Shown: positions 1-11,760, counted from the first letter of the stretch. The stretch: 64,000 bases of DNA from Magicicada septendecula (GCA_034769895.1 CM068373.1:196768134-196832133), one strand, 5' to 3'. A program made the numbers and translations. Notes: a model not told the origin generated them from the sequence alone.

Positions 1-540
1 CTTGATTTAAACTTGATTTCAAGTATTCTGATGAAGATTGATAGGGTTTTATTGTGCATATAATTGCATATTTCGGTAATTTTTAAGTTTTGTAGCATAT
101 TTAGCACTAAAATGCTTATTTAAGTTATTTTTTTTGACTTTTTGTATGCATATTTAGACATTTATGAAGTATTACAGCATATCTACAGTGAAAATGGATT
201 ATAATTGGTATTTTCGTGCATTTTCACACGAAAATGCATTTATTCGTTCTGTAACAAATTGTGGTGTGTAAAGTAGTAAAAACTTCTTTCAGGATACCAT
301 TAAAATACCTAGGCCTATATATGTTCGGAGAAATGGCGAATAAGGTGTGAAATGTCTTTGGAATGCAGATTTTCAAGTACCGTTAGGCCTCTATTGTTTG
401 CCTACGTGAGCGATAATACCAATGAGCAGAAGTGACGGGAGGGGGAGGGTTTTTATTACATTTTGTAAAGTGCTTTTAACTCTCACCTTTCCCTGTAATG
501 GTCATTCACTCATTCCCTGTGTCCACAGTTTGTTTCCATC
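1..540. other. AT-rich 5' flank of hAT relic
   Basis: No gene is seen here. The stretch is rich in the motif TGCATATTT and its relatives (near 55-75, 105, 145-155, 230), and the same motif recurs past the transposase relic near 2320-2335. Short repeated subterminal motifs are typical of hAT transposons, so both stretches are probably the non-coding ends of that element. I could not identify its terminal inverted repeats or an 8-bp target duplication. Confidence 0.4.
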
Positions 541-2021
541 ATGCCTAGAATAAAGAGTTCGGTGAATGAAAAGTTGTGCGGTTTTATTCGAGAATTTGGC
601 GATAAAATATTTAGTACAGATGGCACTATTTTATTTTGTAAGTTGTGTGAAGTTAAAGTCGCCGCTGAGAAACGTTTCATTGTGCAAATTTGGCATAACA
701 TAAAAATTGCTTACAAAGACAGTAGACAACTTCTATTATTCGAAAAATCTGCTAGTACTTCAAGTTCATCTTCCAACACTTCAGAGTTTACGAAGGATCT
801 CTGCAGGGTGATGATTTCATCCAACATCTCATTGAAAAAGCTTAACAATCAAAGCTTGAGACAGTTTTTGGAGAAATATACGAAACATCTGGTTCCAAAT
901 GAATCCACGCTGAGGAAGAACTATCTGACTGGGTGTTACGAAGAGGTGTTAGATAAAATAAGATGTAGTGTGGGGGACTGTAAAATATGGGTTTCAATTG
1001 GTGAAACAACAGATGTTGATGGAAGGTATGTTGCAAACGTGATTGTTGGCACACTGAAAGAAGACAGACATGGAGAAATATTCCTCCTAACATGTGAAGT
1101 GCTAGAGAGGACAAATCATTCAAGTATTGCTGTCTTATTCGACGATTCTTTGAATATACTGTGGCCAAGTGGAGCAAAAAGAGAGAATTTTCTTCTCTTT
1201 ATTACTGACGCGGCTCCTTATATGATGAAAGCACCCAAGGGACTAAAGATGTTATGTCCGAAGATGATACATGTAACATGCTTGCGCATGCTTTACATAG
1301 AGTGGCCGAAGAAATTCGCAGTAACTACTCAGAAGTGGATAAATTAATATCAAATGGAAAGAAAGGCTTTAAGAAATCCGCCTGCATGCATTTAAAGATG
1401 CAGCTCCTTCATTGCCCCTTCCTCCCCAGCCTGTCCTAACACGCTGGGATACCTGGATTGAAGCTGCGGTATATGAAGCAACAATTATGACACCGTGGAG
1501 AAGATCATGAACTCCTTGGACCCTACAGATTCTTAGTCAGTGAAAATAATGCAAGACTTGTTTTCATGTTCCACTATAAAAACTGACTTGGCTTACTTGA
1601 AATCCAACTTCGGTTTCTTACCGAGCAAAATCACCCAGCTAGAAGCTTCAGGTTCTGAAGTAAGTGATGCTCTGAGTATTGTAAAATACACAGAACAAGA
1701 GTTAAAACGTGCAAAAGGAATAGTACCAGCCAAAGTTCGAGCAAAATTAGTGAGTGTACTGGAGAAAAATCCTGGATTTTTGCAATTGTGTGCCATAAGT
1801 GATATTTTGTGCCGAAATGAACCAGGTTCAGACTTCAAAAATTATTTTCACCCTTTGACCTAAGTTTATTTAAGTACGCCCCCGTTACTTCATGTGATGT
1901 GGAGAGACGTTTCTCTCGATACAAGACCATTCTCAGCGGCAACAGGAGAGAATTTTCATTTCAGAACCTAAAAATGCATGTCGTCATCAACTGCAACAAT
2001 TCAGCTGATAATGAAGACTGA
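541..2021 (+). pseudogene. hAT-family transposase, frameshifted relic
   Basis: This is a broken cut-and-paste transposase of the hAT superfamily. It opens at ATG 541. Residues 30-60 hold a CxxC pair (FCKLCEV) in the place of the usual N-terminal BED-like zinc finger. A long central region includes the block LFITDAAPYM near residue 220. At about 1275 the reading moves to another frame (LAHALHRVAEEIRSNYSEVDK), then shifts again around 1420 (PVLTRWDTWIEAA). It continues in the ORF 1540-1863 and shifts once more into 1863-2021, which carries the C-terminal hAT dimerisation motif (FKYAPVTSCDVERRFS, then NLKMHVV). At least three frameshifts make it non-functional. The order of blocks matches full-length hAT transposases that I recognise from animal genomes; that identification is from family knowledge. 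It has no functional link to the downstream receptor. Confidence 0.88.
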
Positions 2022-3023
2022 GATCAGGTATGAATATTTGTAATAGAGGTAGTTGCAAGGAATGGGATTTGAGAAAATAAAATTATTTAATTACTTTTCG
2101 CTCCCTTACAAGGTTGGTGCTGTTTTGCAGTAAAATGAGTTCGTGAATGTTGCATTGTGTGACTATCTTAAAGAAATTCATTTGAAGTAGATAAATAATA
2201 ATTAACAGGATTAGCTCTATATTTAATAAATAAAATAAAATTTAACACATACGTGTCATTAATAAAGTCATATTTTGGATTTTATTGGTCCTGTTTTAAT
2301 GTTTTTTAGGTCATAAATGCATGCATATTTCCTACATTTTTAGGTCATAGAAATCCGCCCCTAGTTATGAGTAATTACGTTCAAAACAAAAACTAGTATC
2401 TTTAATAATCTGATCACATTAATGTCGCTCAACACCCACAGCAAACTGTGGACAGCCTTCAAAGAGTTTTTAAGCTATGCTTGTAAAATATTTCAAACTG
2501 TTATCAGTTAAGTATATTTGTCAAAAGTATTAGATAACGGACTACAGATATCTATGGAAACTTAAAGGTCAGGACTAAATTATTTTTTGTCACTTAGGCA
2601 TCATGATTTAAACTTTTAGTAAAAATCCATCGCAGTTGTTTGGAATTTGTAATGTTTACTCTTTGACTGCCTGCTTTACAATTGTTTACAATTGTCACTT
2701 CACTTTAAAAAAAAAAATTAGTCGGCGTTTTCATAGTATGATGATAATTTAAAAATAATGTAATATTGAAATTTACCTAATATTAGAAATATTTTGTTCA
2801 AAATAGTGATTGAGTTTTGGAGTTCAGGAAGCTTACTAGTAGGTTAAATAGTAGTAATTAGTTCATATGGTTCATGAATGCACTGCTCTATTCTATTACA
2901 ATAGTTGGTTATGGTATAATACATACTTGCGTGGATGTAACAGACAGTAACACTCAGCTCTATAGATACGGTACCGTTATTCAGTAACGGTAGATAAGAT
3001 TCTGTCTGAAGCTTCAATGTTAT
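2022..3023. other. hAT 3' flank and AT-rich DNA
   Basis: No gene is seen. The part up to about 2360 resembles the non-coding end of the hAT element, with GCATATTT motifs and two copies of AGGTCATA. The part from about 2590 to 2835 is an old dispersed repeat: the same order of words (AAAAATCCA, TTTACTCT, ACAATTGT, TTCAAAATAGTGA) recurs at about 8410-8650. Confidence 0.45.
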
Positions 3024-3245
3024 CAGAACTTCGGCTGTAAGGCCGTGGTCCAAGGTTGTTGGGTGCAAACGTTTCGGCCGTGCCTTCGACGGCCATCTTC
3101 AGCGCAGAAGCGTGCAATGTACACTGATCAACGTTTCGCAGTCAGTGACCACTGAACTGTGGTTAAAGCTGTTCCAGTTCGGTAGGCACGGCCGAAACGT
3201 TTGCACCCAACAACCTTGGACCACGGCCTTACAGCCGAAGTTCTG
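3024..3245. repeat. Foldback repeat with 61-bp perfect arms
   Basis: The left arm 3024-3084 and the right arm 3185-3245 are perfect reverse complements over 61 bases, separated by a 100-bp loop. The arms contain the block CGTTTCGGCC that recurs in the 14.1 kb foldback and, in altered form, in the 37.6 kb copy. The loop carries TGACCACTGAACTGTGGTTAA, which also occurs in similar form at about 37645. I see no target duplication. The minus strand of the left arm plus loop holds a hammerhead-like core. I interpret it as a non-autonomous, Penelope-like foldback; it could instead be an unclassified MITE. Confidence 0.75.
3064..3106 (-). ncRNA. Hammerhead-ribozyme-like motif (PLE type)
   Basis: Read on the minus strand: helix I 5' strand TGCG (3106-3103), core CTGAAGA (3102-3096, fitting CUGANGA), one unpaired base, helix II GGCCGT/ACGGCC, then GAA (3075-3073), a minimal helix III made of ACGT, a U at the cleavage position, and helix I 3' strand TGCA. 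The four helix I pairs include one G-U wobble. The extra base between A9 and helix II and the two-pair helix III depart from a textbook hammerhead. Very short helix III is known for ribozymes of Penelope-like elements. Activity is inferred, not shown. Confidence 0.5.
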
Positions 3246-5290
3246 GTAGATGGGATTGCCTGCCCATGCTGGCACCAATCGTCTGATTCCGTTTAACTAC
3301 CGTAATCGTAATAAATTAGTACGTATTAGTTATCTAACTTAACACAATTGTAAAGAATAAGTAACAATATAATATGTTTATTACAGTACTTGTGAATTAT
3401 AATATATTATTTTATAATACATGCACATTTTTCTACTCTGATGCGTCCTACGTATATCCTTAGACTACATGTGTATAACGTGTATTACATACTTTATATA
3501 TTACATTCCTATGTATTATACAGAGTGTCGTGAAATAATCAATGTACGAAAATATATCTTAGTGACTTTGTACTGACGACATGATTATTTTCGATGTTCC
3601 TTGTTTTTCGTTTGGTATATAGCTTATTACGTTTCCATCAGTTTTCCCTTTAAAACAGTCTTATTTACTTAAGAAATAGGGACATACAAATACACACACA
3701 TAACTGTCAATATAAACTCGTCACTACAGCAAATGAAAATCTCTTTCCTCCTCGGACACTCACCACTGTTTTTCTCCAGGACGAGTCGTTCCAATTCATC
3801 GCACTTGTGGACATGTCGATATTATGACTCCATCTTGAAAAGGACTGTTACCTTTTATGACTCTTTGGAAAAATTAGCAACATTCGTTATCGTTTGCCGA
3901 CTTGACGCTTTGACAAATGTCTCGTCCGCCGCTATATTATTTTCTTAATCCTGTAAGTGGAGTCATCTACTTGTGTACCCGTATCGTTGTTTCCTTGTTT
4001 CTCATTATAATTGTCAACGTAGTGCTTTTTGTGCTTTCTATTGGGGTTAGTTTTTTTAAGCATATTTGTGCTCATTGTCTATGTAGGCTATTTGATCCGG
4101 AAGTCGTTGCCGGTCGGATAAGCGCGCAGATTGAAAACATCATCTAGCAAACGTACACATCGTGACAACGCATAAAAATTATGGAGCTTTCTTAATCCAT
4201 CTGCGAACGGTAACAGAATGACGACTGTAAAATGACACCAACACCGTCTCATTTCCACTATCTTAGTGACTGACATAGTCAGCTTTGTTGGAGGCTCTTG
4301 ACTAATCGTTGACGATCGACGTTGGGGTTCACTTTCGTAATACACAAAAATTCTAATCAATATTAGATAAATATTGGTTGTCCTTGTCAATAACAAGGAC
4401 AGAACAAATTATTCTGTAGGCGGTAATCAATTATGCGGTCAGCACTCTAATGGTGTTCATCTTTCTCAAGGGCAACGGAGCAATCCATCCAGAAGTTCTC
4501 ACTCTCTCCCCATACCCAAGTATTTCTATTCTCAATATAAATCAATAAACTATAATTAATGTCTTAACTTTGACGACTTTTTAATTAATTTTGATTTTTT
4601 TTTAAATTTGCACAAATGCCTTTTCATAAAATGTTCCAACCACTTATTTTGCCGATGTACGGTATATTGCACATGAACACACGGGGCACAGAATACGGAG
4701 CATTCTGAAAACACACTGATACAATGTGCATAAAAGAGGTTATTTCATTAACAGCGCAAAACAAAACCAGCCGCTGACCGCTCGAATTCAACTAGCAGAC
4801 GATACGGGATATTGTTATGCAGGCTGCCACGATGCTAGTGGTCAGACGTCACAGACGTCTTGTCTTACCGTTTTGTAGCGAAACTATAGCGCCAGCTGTT
4901 GCCACACGTTTAAAAACAAAATTGATAACCAGACATTTAACCTGGCCTACAGTTTTCTAGCGGAAATGTAAATTTGAATCAGGCTTAAAGTTGAATATTT
5001 TTAACTACAGTTTTAGTCGTTTTAAACTGTCATTGAATCTAAAAGAAAATAAACTCTGTAATGCGTCCAAACTTTCTCCTAAAATGTTTCGATAGCATCC
5101 TAGCAACACTCATTAGATTAGAAAATAAAGATGCAGGCAGCAGGCGTGTAAGCAAACATAAGATAAACTAATAAATTATAGCCCTAAACAAAACTAACTT
5201 TCCCTGGAGAAAGGAGGGGATCTGTTGTACCATTTTTACCAACCTCTAGTCAGACGTTTCAGCTGCGTTCCAGGTAAACATCTTCAGTGA
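3246..5290. other. AT-rich stretch without a recognised gene
   Basis: No supported gene. Small open frames here show no recognisable domain. A hairpin lies at about 4379-4401 (TTGTCCTTG / CAAGGACA). Confidence 0.5.
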
Positions 5291-5757
5291 CTATAGTTGT
5301 AGACCTTTGTACCGACAATGGTGATCAGTTGCAACATTATAATCTTCGTCTTCTTCTTCCTTCTTAGAACTACAAAACGTAAGCCCTGGCTTCCAACACC
5401 GATCTTCCCCAATGTCTCCTATCCGTTGCCATCTAAGCGTGACCCTCACATCCACTCTTCTGAGATCTTTCAGCACATCATCCAACCTTGAGGATTTTCT
5501 GTGGCATACGCTGATCATCCGTACGCTTTTTAGCGATTGTATTTATTGAGCCTTTACAAATCTTAGAACGTCCTCATCGTGAATCAACAGCTCACTTATC
5601 TCTTGGTCATTTCTTATTATCCATTCATCATCTTCCTTAATCGGGTCATAGATAGGTCGCACAATCTTCCTTTTACACCTTCTCAGTGTTTCTTGTTCTC
5701 TGTTTGCTAATGTCCACGTTCCACCTCCTAACAACATTGTAAAATGTTTCACCTGGT
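5291..5757 (-). pseudogene. LINE 3' end fragment (RT C-terminus)
   Basis: The minus strand carries the C-terminal tail typical of insect non-LTR retrotransposons. In 5752-5543 I read GGGTWTLANREQETLRRCKR, then KEDDEWIIRNDQE and DVLRFVKAQ, matching the usual order YGSETWTL - RRxERKI - KEDGEWRIR - RFIKAQ. In 5518-5340 there is LDDVLKDLRRVDVR, matching the RW-DDV-KDL-V tail of the same family. A frame change and stops separate the two parts, so it is dead. The same family appears on the plus strand at 9.24-9.67 kb. A CTT-rich run at about 5345-5365 lies near its 3' end. Confidence 0.8.
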
Positions 5758-6505
5758 TTTAAGCTGTTACCACGTGCTGAGGCAGATGGTCGGCTCAGGT
5801 CCCAGTGGGTAGTGAGTTGCTGGCTCAGGAAGCCGGGAGATTCATCCTGTATTACATGGCGGGTTCCATGCCTAACGCCGGCGACGAAATAGAGGAGCTA
5901 GTCAGCAATGCTCAGGCTGATGGCGACGGATGTAGTTGTCGCCATCCTTCTGTCCCGAGTCCCAGGCTGGTGCGGGAACCCTACAAGCACATGTATTTTG
6001 TAGAAAACGTCTTTACAATAATTTATAATCAGCAAACTCAACTCAAAAGTCGCACTTACACCACACTACAAAAAACAAAAAAACAAAGTCGCTCGCACGG
6101 AGTTTATCAACTGAACCCATACATTCTAACAATGTTACACAGGCTTTCAGTAGTTACCATACTCCAATAATCCTCCAAATCATACAAACATACTCCAATC
6201 ACGTAGCGGCTTACCTACACTCCAATAATTCCTTCGTACCGTACAATTCGTTTTTATTGGGCATACTTGGCTGGTTCGGACTTCATACCTCCAGCCTCTT
6301 CTTCATACCTTACAGCTTTTTCTTCTTCAAGTTGTGTTAACGCTCCTTCTTACACTTTCTCTTCTTTATGTTCTCTCATTCTGACAGATGATTATACTTT
6401 CTGCTAGGAGATATAAATAAAAATTATAAAAAATGTAAGTTAACAGACTGTGTACTTCACATAAAGCAATAAGGTAATAAGGTAAAAAGTAATTTGTATA
6501 TAAAA
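5758..6505. other. Spacer between LINE relic and receptor gene
   Basis: An open frame from a GTG at 5805 to 6170 has no ATG at its start and no domain I recognise, so I do not call it a gene. ACTCCAATAAT-type words recur between 6165 and 6235. The first TTTATT on the plus strand that could serve as a minus-strand AATAAA poly(A) signal for the receptor gene is at 6253-6258, about 250 bases past its stop. Confidence 0.4.
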
Positions 6506-7666
6506 TTATGTGTACGAAGGTAGCATGGAAAATATGAACAAGGATACAAAATTGACTAGCAACGACACGAGATTGAAATCGATTTCGAAATACCCGCATT
6601 CATATTTTCTGTCCATGTGCGAACACTGGTAGATCCACTTTTTCAAGCTTTTCACTTCCGGGTCGAAACATTTCATCTCGGTAGTACAGTGATAACTGGT
6701 TAACAGAAACTGAATGTACTGAAACTTGGTTTCAATATATTCGCAGATAAAGACGGGCACGATTTCCAGCAGCACCGTAAACGATATGTAAGACATTATG
6801 TAGACAAAATCGGACCCGATGACGGAAAACAGCAGCGTGATCGAAGTCCACAAAACGAACACCAGTAAATTCAGGATGAAGAAATTTCCGTAAAATAGTT
6901 TCACGTCGCAGAAAGCTTCGTAAATACAACCATATACCAATTGTATGTTCTTGGTATAGGTTTGCGTGTCGGAAACCGGATGTCTGCTGGTGGAGATTCC
7001 CTCCGTCATGAGCCGGACGCAGCTGTTCCACGCTTGTCTTCGGTCGCGCAGCGGTCTAATCTTCAGCACTGCGTGGCGTACGAGGTCCAGTCTTTGTTTT
7101 ATGATGTGGATCACGAACGTGAAGTGGACCAGAAACATCATTACGGCGTAGAACGACGCCGATTTGGCTGCGACGTTGGCAAACGAGTGCAGTTCGTTCA
7201 GCTGTTTGTAGATTTTCGAGCTATTCGCCTTCACCGCCAGCAGGTAAGTTATCACGGTGTAGAATACGACTACAAACATCGTGAACACTGTACACTCGAT
7301 CAGGTTCCTCCAGTGCGGCACTTTTATATCGCTGCGCGCCAGGAACTTGTCGGCGCAGTTGATGTTGTTCAAGATGTTTCGTAACAGCTTGTGAGTGGTC
7401 ATGCAGCGGACGCGGTAGTAAGTTAGCGAACTGATTCGGACGAACTCTAGGATCAGATATGAGGTGCTGAGAAAAGTGTACTGCATGTGAGGCAGTTTTT
7501 GCACCAGGAACACCAACCATGTAGCGACGAATAACAGTGTTAAAAGGCAACAATACAGTACTATCACCCCGCGAACAATCCTATTCTTGCACATGCCCGT
7601 CGCGTAGCCGAAAAATATACAGAAAATGGTTACAGGCAGCGTTGTTGTATAGATGGAGAGCCCCAT
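6506..7666 (-). CDS. Gustatory-receptor-like 7-TM protein
   Basis: A single uninterrupted frame of 386 codons. I start it at ATG 7666, which has a strong initiation context (ACCATGG). The frame is open upstream to about 7729 but offers no earlier ATG. The protein is strongly hydrophobic with about seven membrane segments (roughly 8-24, 32-56, 66-86, 122-145, 168-190, 262-290, 295-315) and a last one at 360-382. The C-terminal third has the pattern of the insect chemoreceptor family Pfam 7tm_7: QLVYGCIYEAFCDVKLFYG near 245-265 and ECGYFEIDFNL near 356-366. The family's final TYhhhhhQF signature is not present; VSLFIFSMLP occupies that place. The length (about 380) is normal. The family acts as ligand-gated cation channels in sensory-neuron membranes; the ligand cannot be guessed. 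Neighbours are all transposon relics. Either a divergent receptor or a 3' exon lost to decay is possible, although the frame is intact. Confidence 0.8.
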   Translation of the reverse strand: MGLSIYTTTLPVTIFCIFFGYATGMCKNRIVRGVIVLYCCLLTLLFVATWLVFLVQKLPHMQYTFLSTSYLILEFVRISSLTYYRVRCMTTHKLLRNILNNINCADKFLARSDIKVPHWRNLIECTVFTMFVVVFYTVITYLLAVKANSSKIYKQLNELHSFANVAAKSASFYAVMMFLVHFTFVIHIIKQRLDLVRHAVLKIRPLRDRRQAWNSCVRLMTEGISTSRHPVSDTQTYTKNIQLVYGCIYEAFCDVKLFYGNFFILNLLVFVLWTSITLLFSVIGSDFVYIMSYISFTVLLEIVPVFICEYIETKFQYIQFLLTSYHCTTEMKCFDPEVKSLKKWIYQCSHMDRKYECGYFEIDFNLVSLLVNFVSLFIFSMLPSYT

Positions 7667-7729
7667 GGTACAGAAAGAGTGTAAGCATACGTGCACCAAA
7701 CGAGTTCCTGACCGGTTAAGCAATGACTG

Positions 7730-9239
7730 TCAGCATTATACAAAAGGTTAACTAATTTACTGTACAAATATGGACAGTGAAAAGCAAAAGTGATCACGAC
7801 CAACGAACTGTGTCGATAGTTACTGAATTTAATCAACGATAACTGCAGACAGCCAATTTCTCTTATAATTTTCCATTATACAAAATACCAAATATTAAAA
7901 CTGGCGCAAGCACTATGGTTACTCGCGTGTGCAAATGAGCGCACGTTTTAGTTAGCAAGCAGGTGTTACAGCCCTTTATAACTTACAATAACTTTCTTCA
8001 CTAAAATTATATGCATTCACAACGCTTTATAAAGTTAACTGTCATTGTCACTGATTGGGTCTCACGTGTGACAGTAATCCTGTTTAACTACAGTTTTGCA
8101 AACAAAATTTGGAAAATTTCATTAATATCTGAGCGTCTAAACCAATTTGTTTTAATTATAGAATCATGTTTCTTGCTAAAATCGTGTGAAGATTCCTACC
8201 ATAATCAGAATATAGTGTTTATTTTTTTAAATTAAAAAAATTGTTGACCTTACAAGTGGGCGGAAACTTTGATAAAATCGTATAAGTTCATGTGGAGTAT
8301 CAATTAAGTAGGATTGTAACTGACATATAAATGTAGTGTTAAATTATAAAAATTTAAAAATTTTGGGGTCATAAGGCCCAAAAAATGAATGAAAAATTTT
8401 AAAGAAATTAGTGAAAATCCAGCAGCGTGTCGGACTAACAGGAATTACAACCCAAATCCGAATGTTCGGAATTTTTAGTGTTTACTCTACGACTGTGTAC
8501 TCTACAATTGTTATATCACTAAAAAATAGTAAAGAAATCGGGAGATTTGTAATTTTTTCATAATTAAAAAATTATCTAACATTGAAAATGTAGTAAAAAT
8601 GTACTTGGTTCAAAATAGTGAGCGAACTCTGCAGCTCGGTGAGCATAATAGTTATATTATTGTTTTACTCTCTGTGTTATAGTAACAGAGTCATATAAAG
8701 AACATTTTCCCCTGTTTCCGTACTTTAACGTTTAACTGTTACTAAGGCTACAAAACGGCAGTTGCTTTAATGTTAGTCATAAAAATAAATGAAAACTATA
8801 ACCAGACACTTTAAACTTTAAATTTTAAAATTTCAATAACATCTGGGGTAGGCAGTGTAGTTTTCTTAGCTGTGCACAGAACTATTAGCAGATCACTTTT
8901 GGTTAATATTCTTGTCCTGAATTTGCGCCGGATGTCAATTCATGTAACGGAAATCAAAAGGTACGGGTGTACCGGTACGTGACACCAAATGCTATGTTGT
9001 AGCATGGTACTCAGACAGTTTGTTTCCATTACAACAATACGACAATCACAGTTAAATCTACTCATACGTTCTTTCGAATAACGCTAATCTCCTCTTGTAC
9101 CCGGTTAGAGTCTTATACCCCCATAATCTCATAGAGGTTGGAATGAAACTGAATGTAAATATCAGGAAATAAATACATGCTACTTTCAGCATTAGAAGGC
9201 ATCTGTATAATTTATTTTATCTGGTGCGGTTAATAAGCT
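7730..9239. other. Receptor upstream region and AT-rich spacer
   Basis: No gene is recognised. It includes the presumed 5' flank of the receptor; I see no convincing TATA box. The part at about 8410-8650 is a diverged relative of 2590-2835, so an old dispersed repeat lies on both sides of the receptor gene. Confidence 0.45.
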
Positions 9240-9672
9240 CAGGTACATGGGTAACATGATAGATAATGAAGGGTGCACAAACACGAGAATACTTGACAGG
9301 ACACAAATAGAAAATTGGGCATACTATGCTAACAGTAGACTATTGAGAAGGAAAGTCATTAGTCACAACACAAAAATGAAAATAAATAAGACACTTATCA
9401 GCCGGTTGTTGCTTATGGAGATGAGACACGTGGACATTAGTAAAAAGAATCACTAAGATGGTTTGAAAGAAAGATGTACGACGTGTTTAAGCCCGGTTAA
9501 GGAAGATGATGAATGGAGAATAAGAAATAACCAGGAAGTAGATGAGTTGTTGAAGCATGAGGACGTTGTAAGATTCGTAAAGGCTCAACGAATACAATGG
9601 TTAAGTCATTTAGAGTGTACGGAGATGCTCCTTATCTGCTATTATTATCTCTTGCCAGACGTACAATACTGA
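9240..9672 (+). pseudogene. LINE RT C-terminal fragment
   Basis: Reads RYMGNMIDNEGCTNTRI, then AYYANSRLLRRKVISHNTKM, then after a stop near 9454 [18 protein letters not shown] and [17 protein letters not shown]. This is the thumb-to-C-terminus order of the same LINE family as the minus-strand relic at 5.3-5.8 kb. The Y-G-E-T-W segment normally between the blocks has been lost or scrambled around 9405-9460. Only a 3' fragment remains and it has an in-frame stop, so it is dead. Confidence 0.8.
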
Positions 9673-9861
9673 AAAAACACGATATCTCCACATGCCTCAT
9701 GTAGCTTTGAACGCTCGCGCGTGCACACACACACAACAATAACAAAGATATGGTTTCGTATAATGTATTATTAAAAACATCATCTACCGGGCTCGAGTGT
9801 TTAGGTTTCCATTATATCTAGACGTTTTGGTCATACATCCATAGGCCGTATTCAGTAGGTC

Positions 9862-9961
9862 GTCGTCGCCGCCGTCCTCGTCGTCGTCTTCTTCTTCTTC
9901 TTCTTCTTCTTCTTCTTCTTCTTCTTCTTCTTCTTCTTCTTCTTCTTCTTCGTGCTTCTTG
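9862..9961. repeat. (CTT)n microsatellite
   Basis: A trinucleotide run beginning as CGT/CGC-type triplets (about 9862-9885) and passing into a nearly pure CTT run to about 9961. The purine-rich strand could form triplex DNA. Confidence 0.9.
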
Positions 9962-10745
9962 AGATGAAACTAAATGTCAGGTGTTTTTTAATCCATAATA
10001 TATTTTATTTGCGAGACATATTCTTCTTCTTATTTCAGTGTTTTGATGTCGTTAGTGCTGTTTATCTGGGAGAAAAAATATATCTTTTCTCTCATGGATA
10101 GAAAACTAAAATGATAAATATTAATTATGGAATGTCATGTTTGCGTGCCGCGTCAGCGAATTTTTCTCTAGATACTTTGTAGTTTTTCTTATAACTTTTG
10201 GTTTCTTCATTGACAAAGACTAGGCCATTTGATTTTCCTACAATAAGGGTTAATTTGCACTGAATAGTTAATGCTGTGCATTAATGTTGAGTCGTCAAGA
10301 GAGCTTCACTGTTCCTCTTCACTGAGATTCACAGTTTTATATTCATTACACGATCAGCTGAGACCACGGCGCGGACACGCAATGTATTCTTTACAAGAAT
10401 TCCGTTGCTACTAGGTAATTGTATATTGTATTTAGAATACACTTGAATAAAGTATCAATTTAATAATAACAGATCCTTTTTACTACTTAAGTAGTTTAGA
10501 AACTAGGCAGGGTGGGCTGCCTTACGTGAGCCGTTGGCATACTGGGAAGGTAGTGTGGATGGCATGATTTAGCCACCAATTGTTACCCCAGGATATTATC
10601 CCAGGGACTCATTTCCAAAGGTCGATTTACCCTGAGGGTTGAAAATGTACCTTGATCGTTTTGGTGCTCTCGGTAATAGATTCCGGGACGTCTAGCCAAG
10701 CGTCATACCCATTGGTCTAACAAGCCCCTAACACATCTTGGATTT
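9962..10745. other. Spacer with a dispersed repeat fragment
   Basis: No gene. From about 10500 to 10740 there is a fragment whose words CCAGGATATTATCCCAGGGA and CTCATTTCCAAAGGTCGA have close relatives at 19320-19365, indicating a dispersed element found at both sites. Confidence 0.5.
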
Positions 10746-10749
10746 GGAG

Positions 10750-11760
10750 CGAATATTTTATTTAATCTTTCCCGTTTTTATGAGCTGCGGTGACACAACT
10801 TCCTGCACTTTCTGAAGTTCTTTTCTCCTTGGCCAGTATTCCTTCATTCTGATAAATTCCTTCTGCTAATATCCTCTTGATTCTCCTGATTTCTCTTTGG
10901 ACAGATAGTGTACAGATGAATTAGTAAAATATGAAATAGTTAGCGCAGATCGTAGCGGGGAGCAAGGAAGACAATACTGGAAGTAGAGAGAGCACACACA
11001 CCAACCATTCAACTGTTGTGAACACAAAATGATTGCTCCGAAAACAACGCGTGAAAGCTACGCATGAGCAACGAGATCTTTTCACACTGCGCAACCAGAC
11101 ACCCGTTTCATATCTAATTATTTTATCTCTACTTTCATTATTCACTTTCTGAACACTTCATAGTTTCCTAATCCTTGTTACCTGATTCCTCAGTTTTCTG
11201 TATCCTGATAGACCTCTTTTACTTTTAGTACTTGTATGTTTCTACTTTCCTGGAAGGTGAGATTCTTGGTTCTATCCTTTCGGATTCCATTCTTCGAAGG
11301 TGTTTATAAAAGCCACTTGTTTTTTATTTATCGTCGTTGAAATTTTATATTACTTGGTTTAATCTTAAATAAAATGTAAACGGATTTGCTGATGATTTTC
11401 TGGGACCCAGGATTTTCCTTCGAAATTAAATTATTTCTTTTCTATTTCCGAGAGTTCTTTACTAGCTATTGTCCCTGCTACATACAAGCAAAGATTGTTT
11501 ATGTTTGACTACCGCACTGTAGTTGTCTGAATTCGATTTGGGAGGACTGTGATTTGAAATCTGTAAGTTTTCTGGCTCAGTTTGAATGCCATCTCCATCT
11601 TTCTCGCCATTTAATTAATCGTTGCTTTCTCATTGATGTTTGGATCAAAATCTCACCAAAATATTTGAACTTTTGAGATATTTCGATATCAACGTATTTG
11701 GTCCTCTTGTCGAGCTTGGATCTTTAATGTCTAATTCAAATACTCTGTCTTTTCAAAAAA
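10750..11760 (-). pseudogene. Decayed LINE 3' fragment
   Basis: No long frame survives, but translating the minus strand in pieces gives a recognisable LINE tail. Near 11700 I read FKYFGEIL, near 11600-11540 KMEMAFKLSQKTYRFQ, near 11300 GFYKHLRRMESERI, and near 10850 FIRMKEYWPRRK. These correspond, in order, to the FKYLGEI, KMELAFQLTK-TY, FYGHLRRM-ERL and RMKEYW blocks of a common insect LINE tail. Stops and frame changes occur between every block. This is a different LINE family from those at 5.3 and 9.2 kb. Confidence 0.6.

Noticed and set aside
6941-7384. Plus-strand open frames across the receptor
   Set aside because: They are antisense shadows of the receptor frame, which alone has family motifs and membrane segments.
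7667-7723. Upstream extension of the receptor by 19 codons
   Set aside because: The extension begins with TTG and has no ATG; ATG 7666 has a strong context and gives a normal family length.
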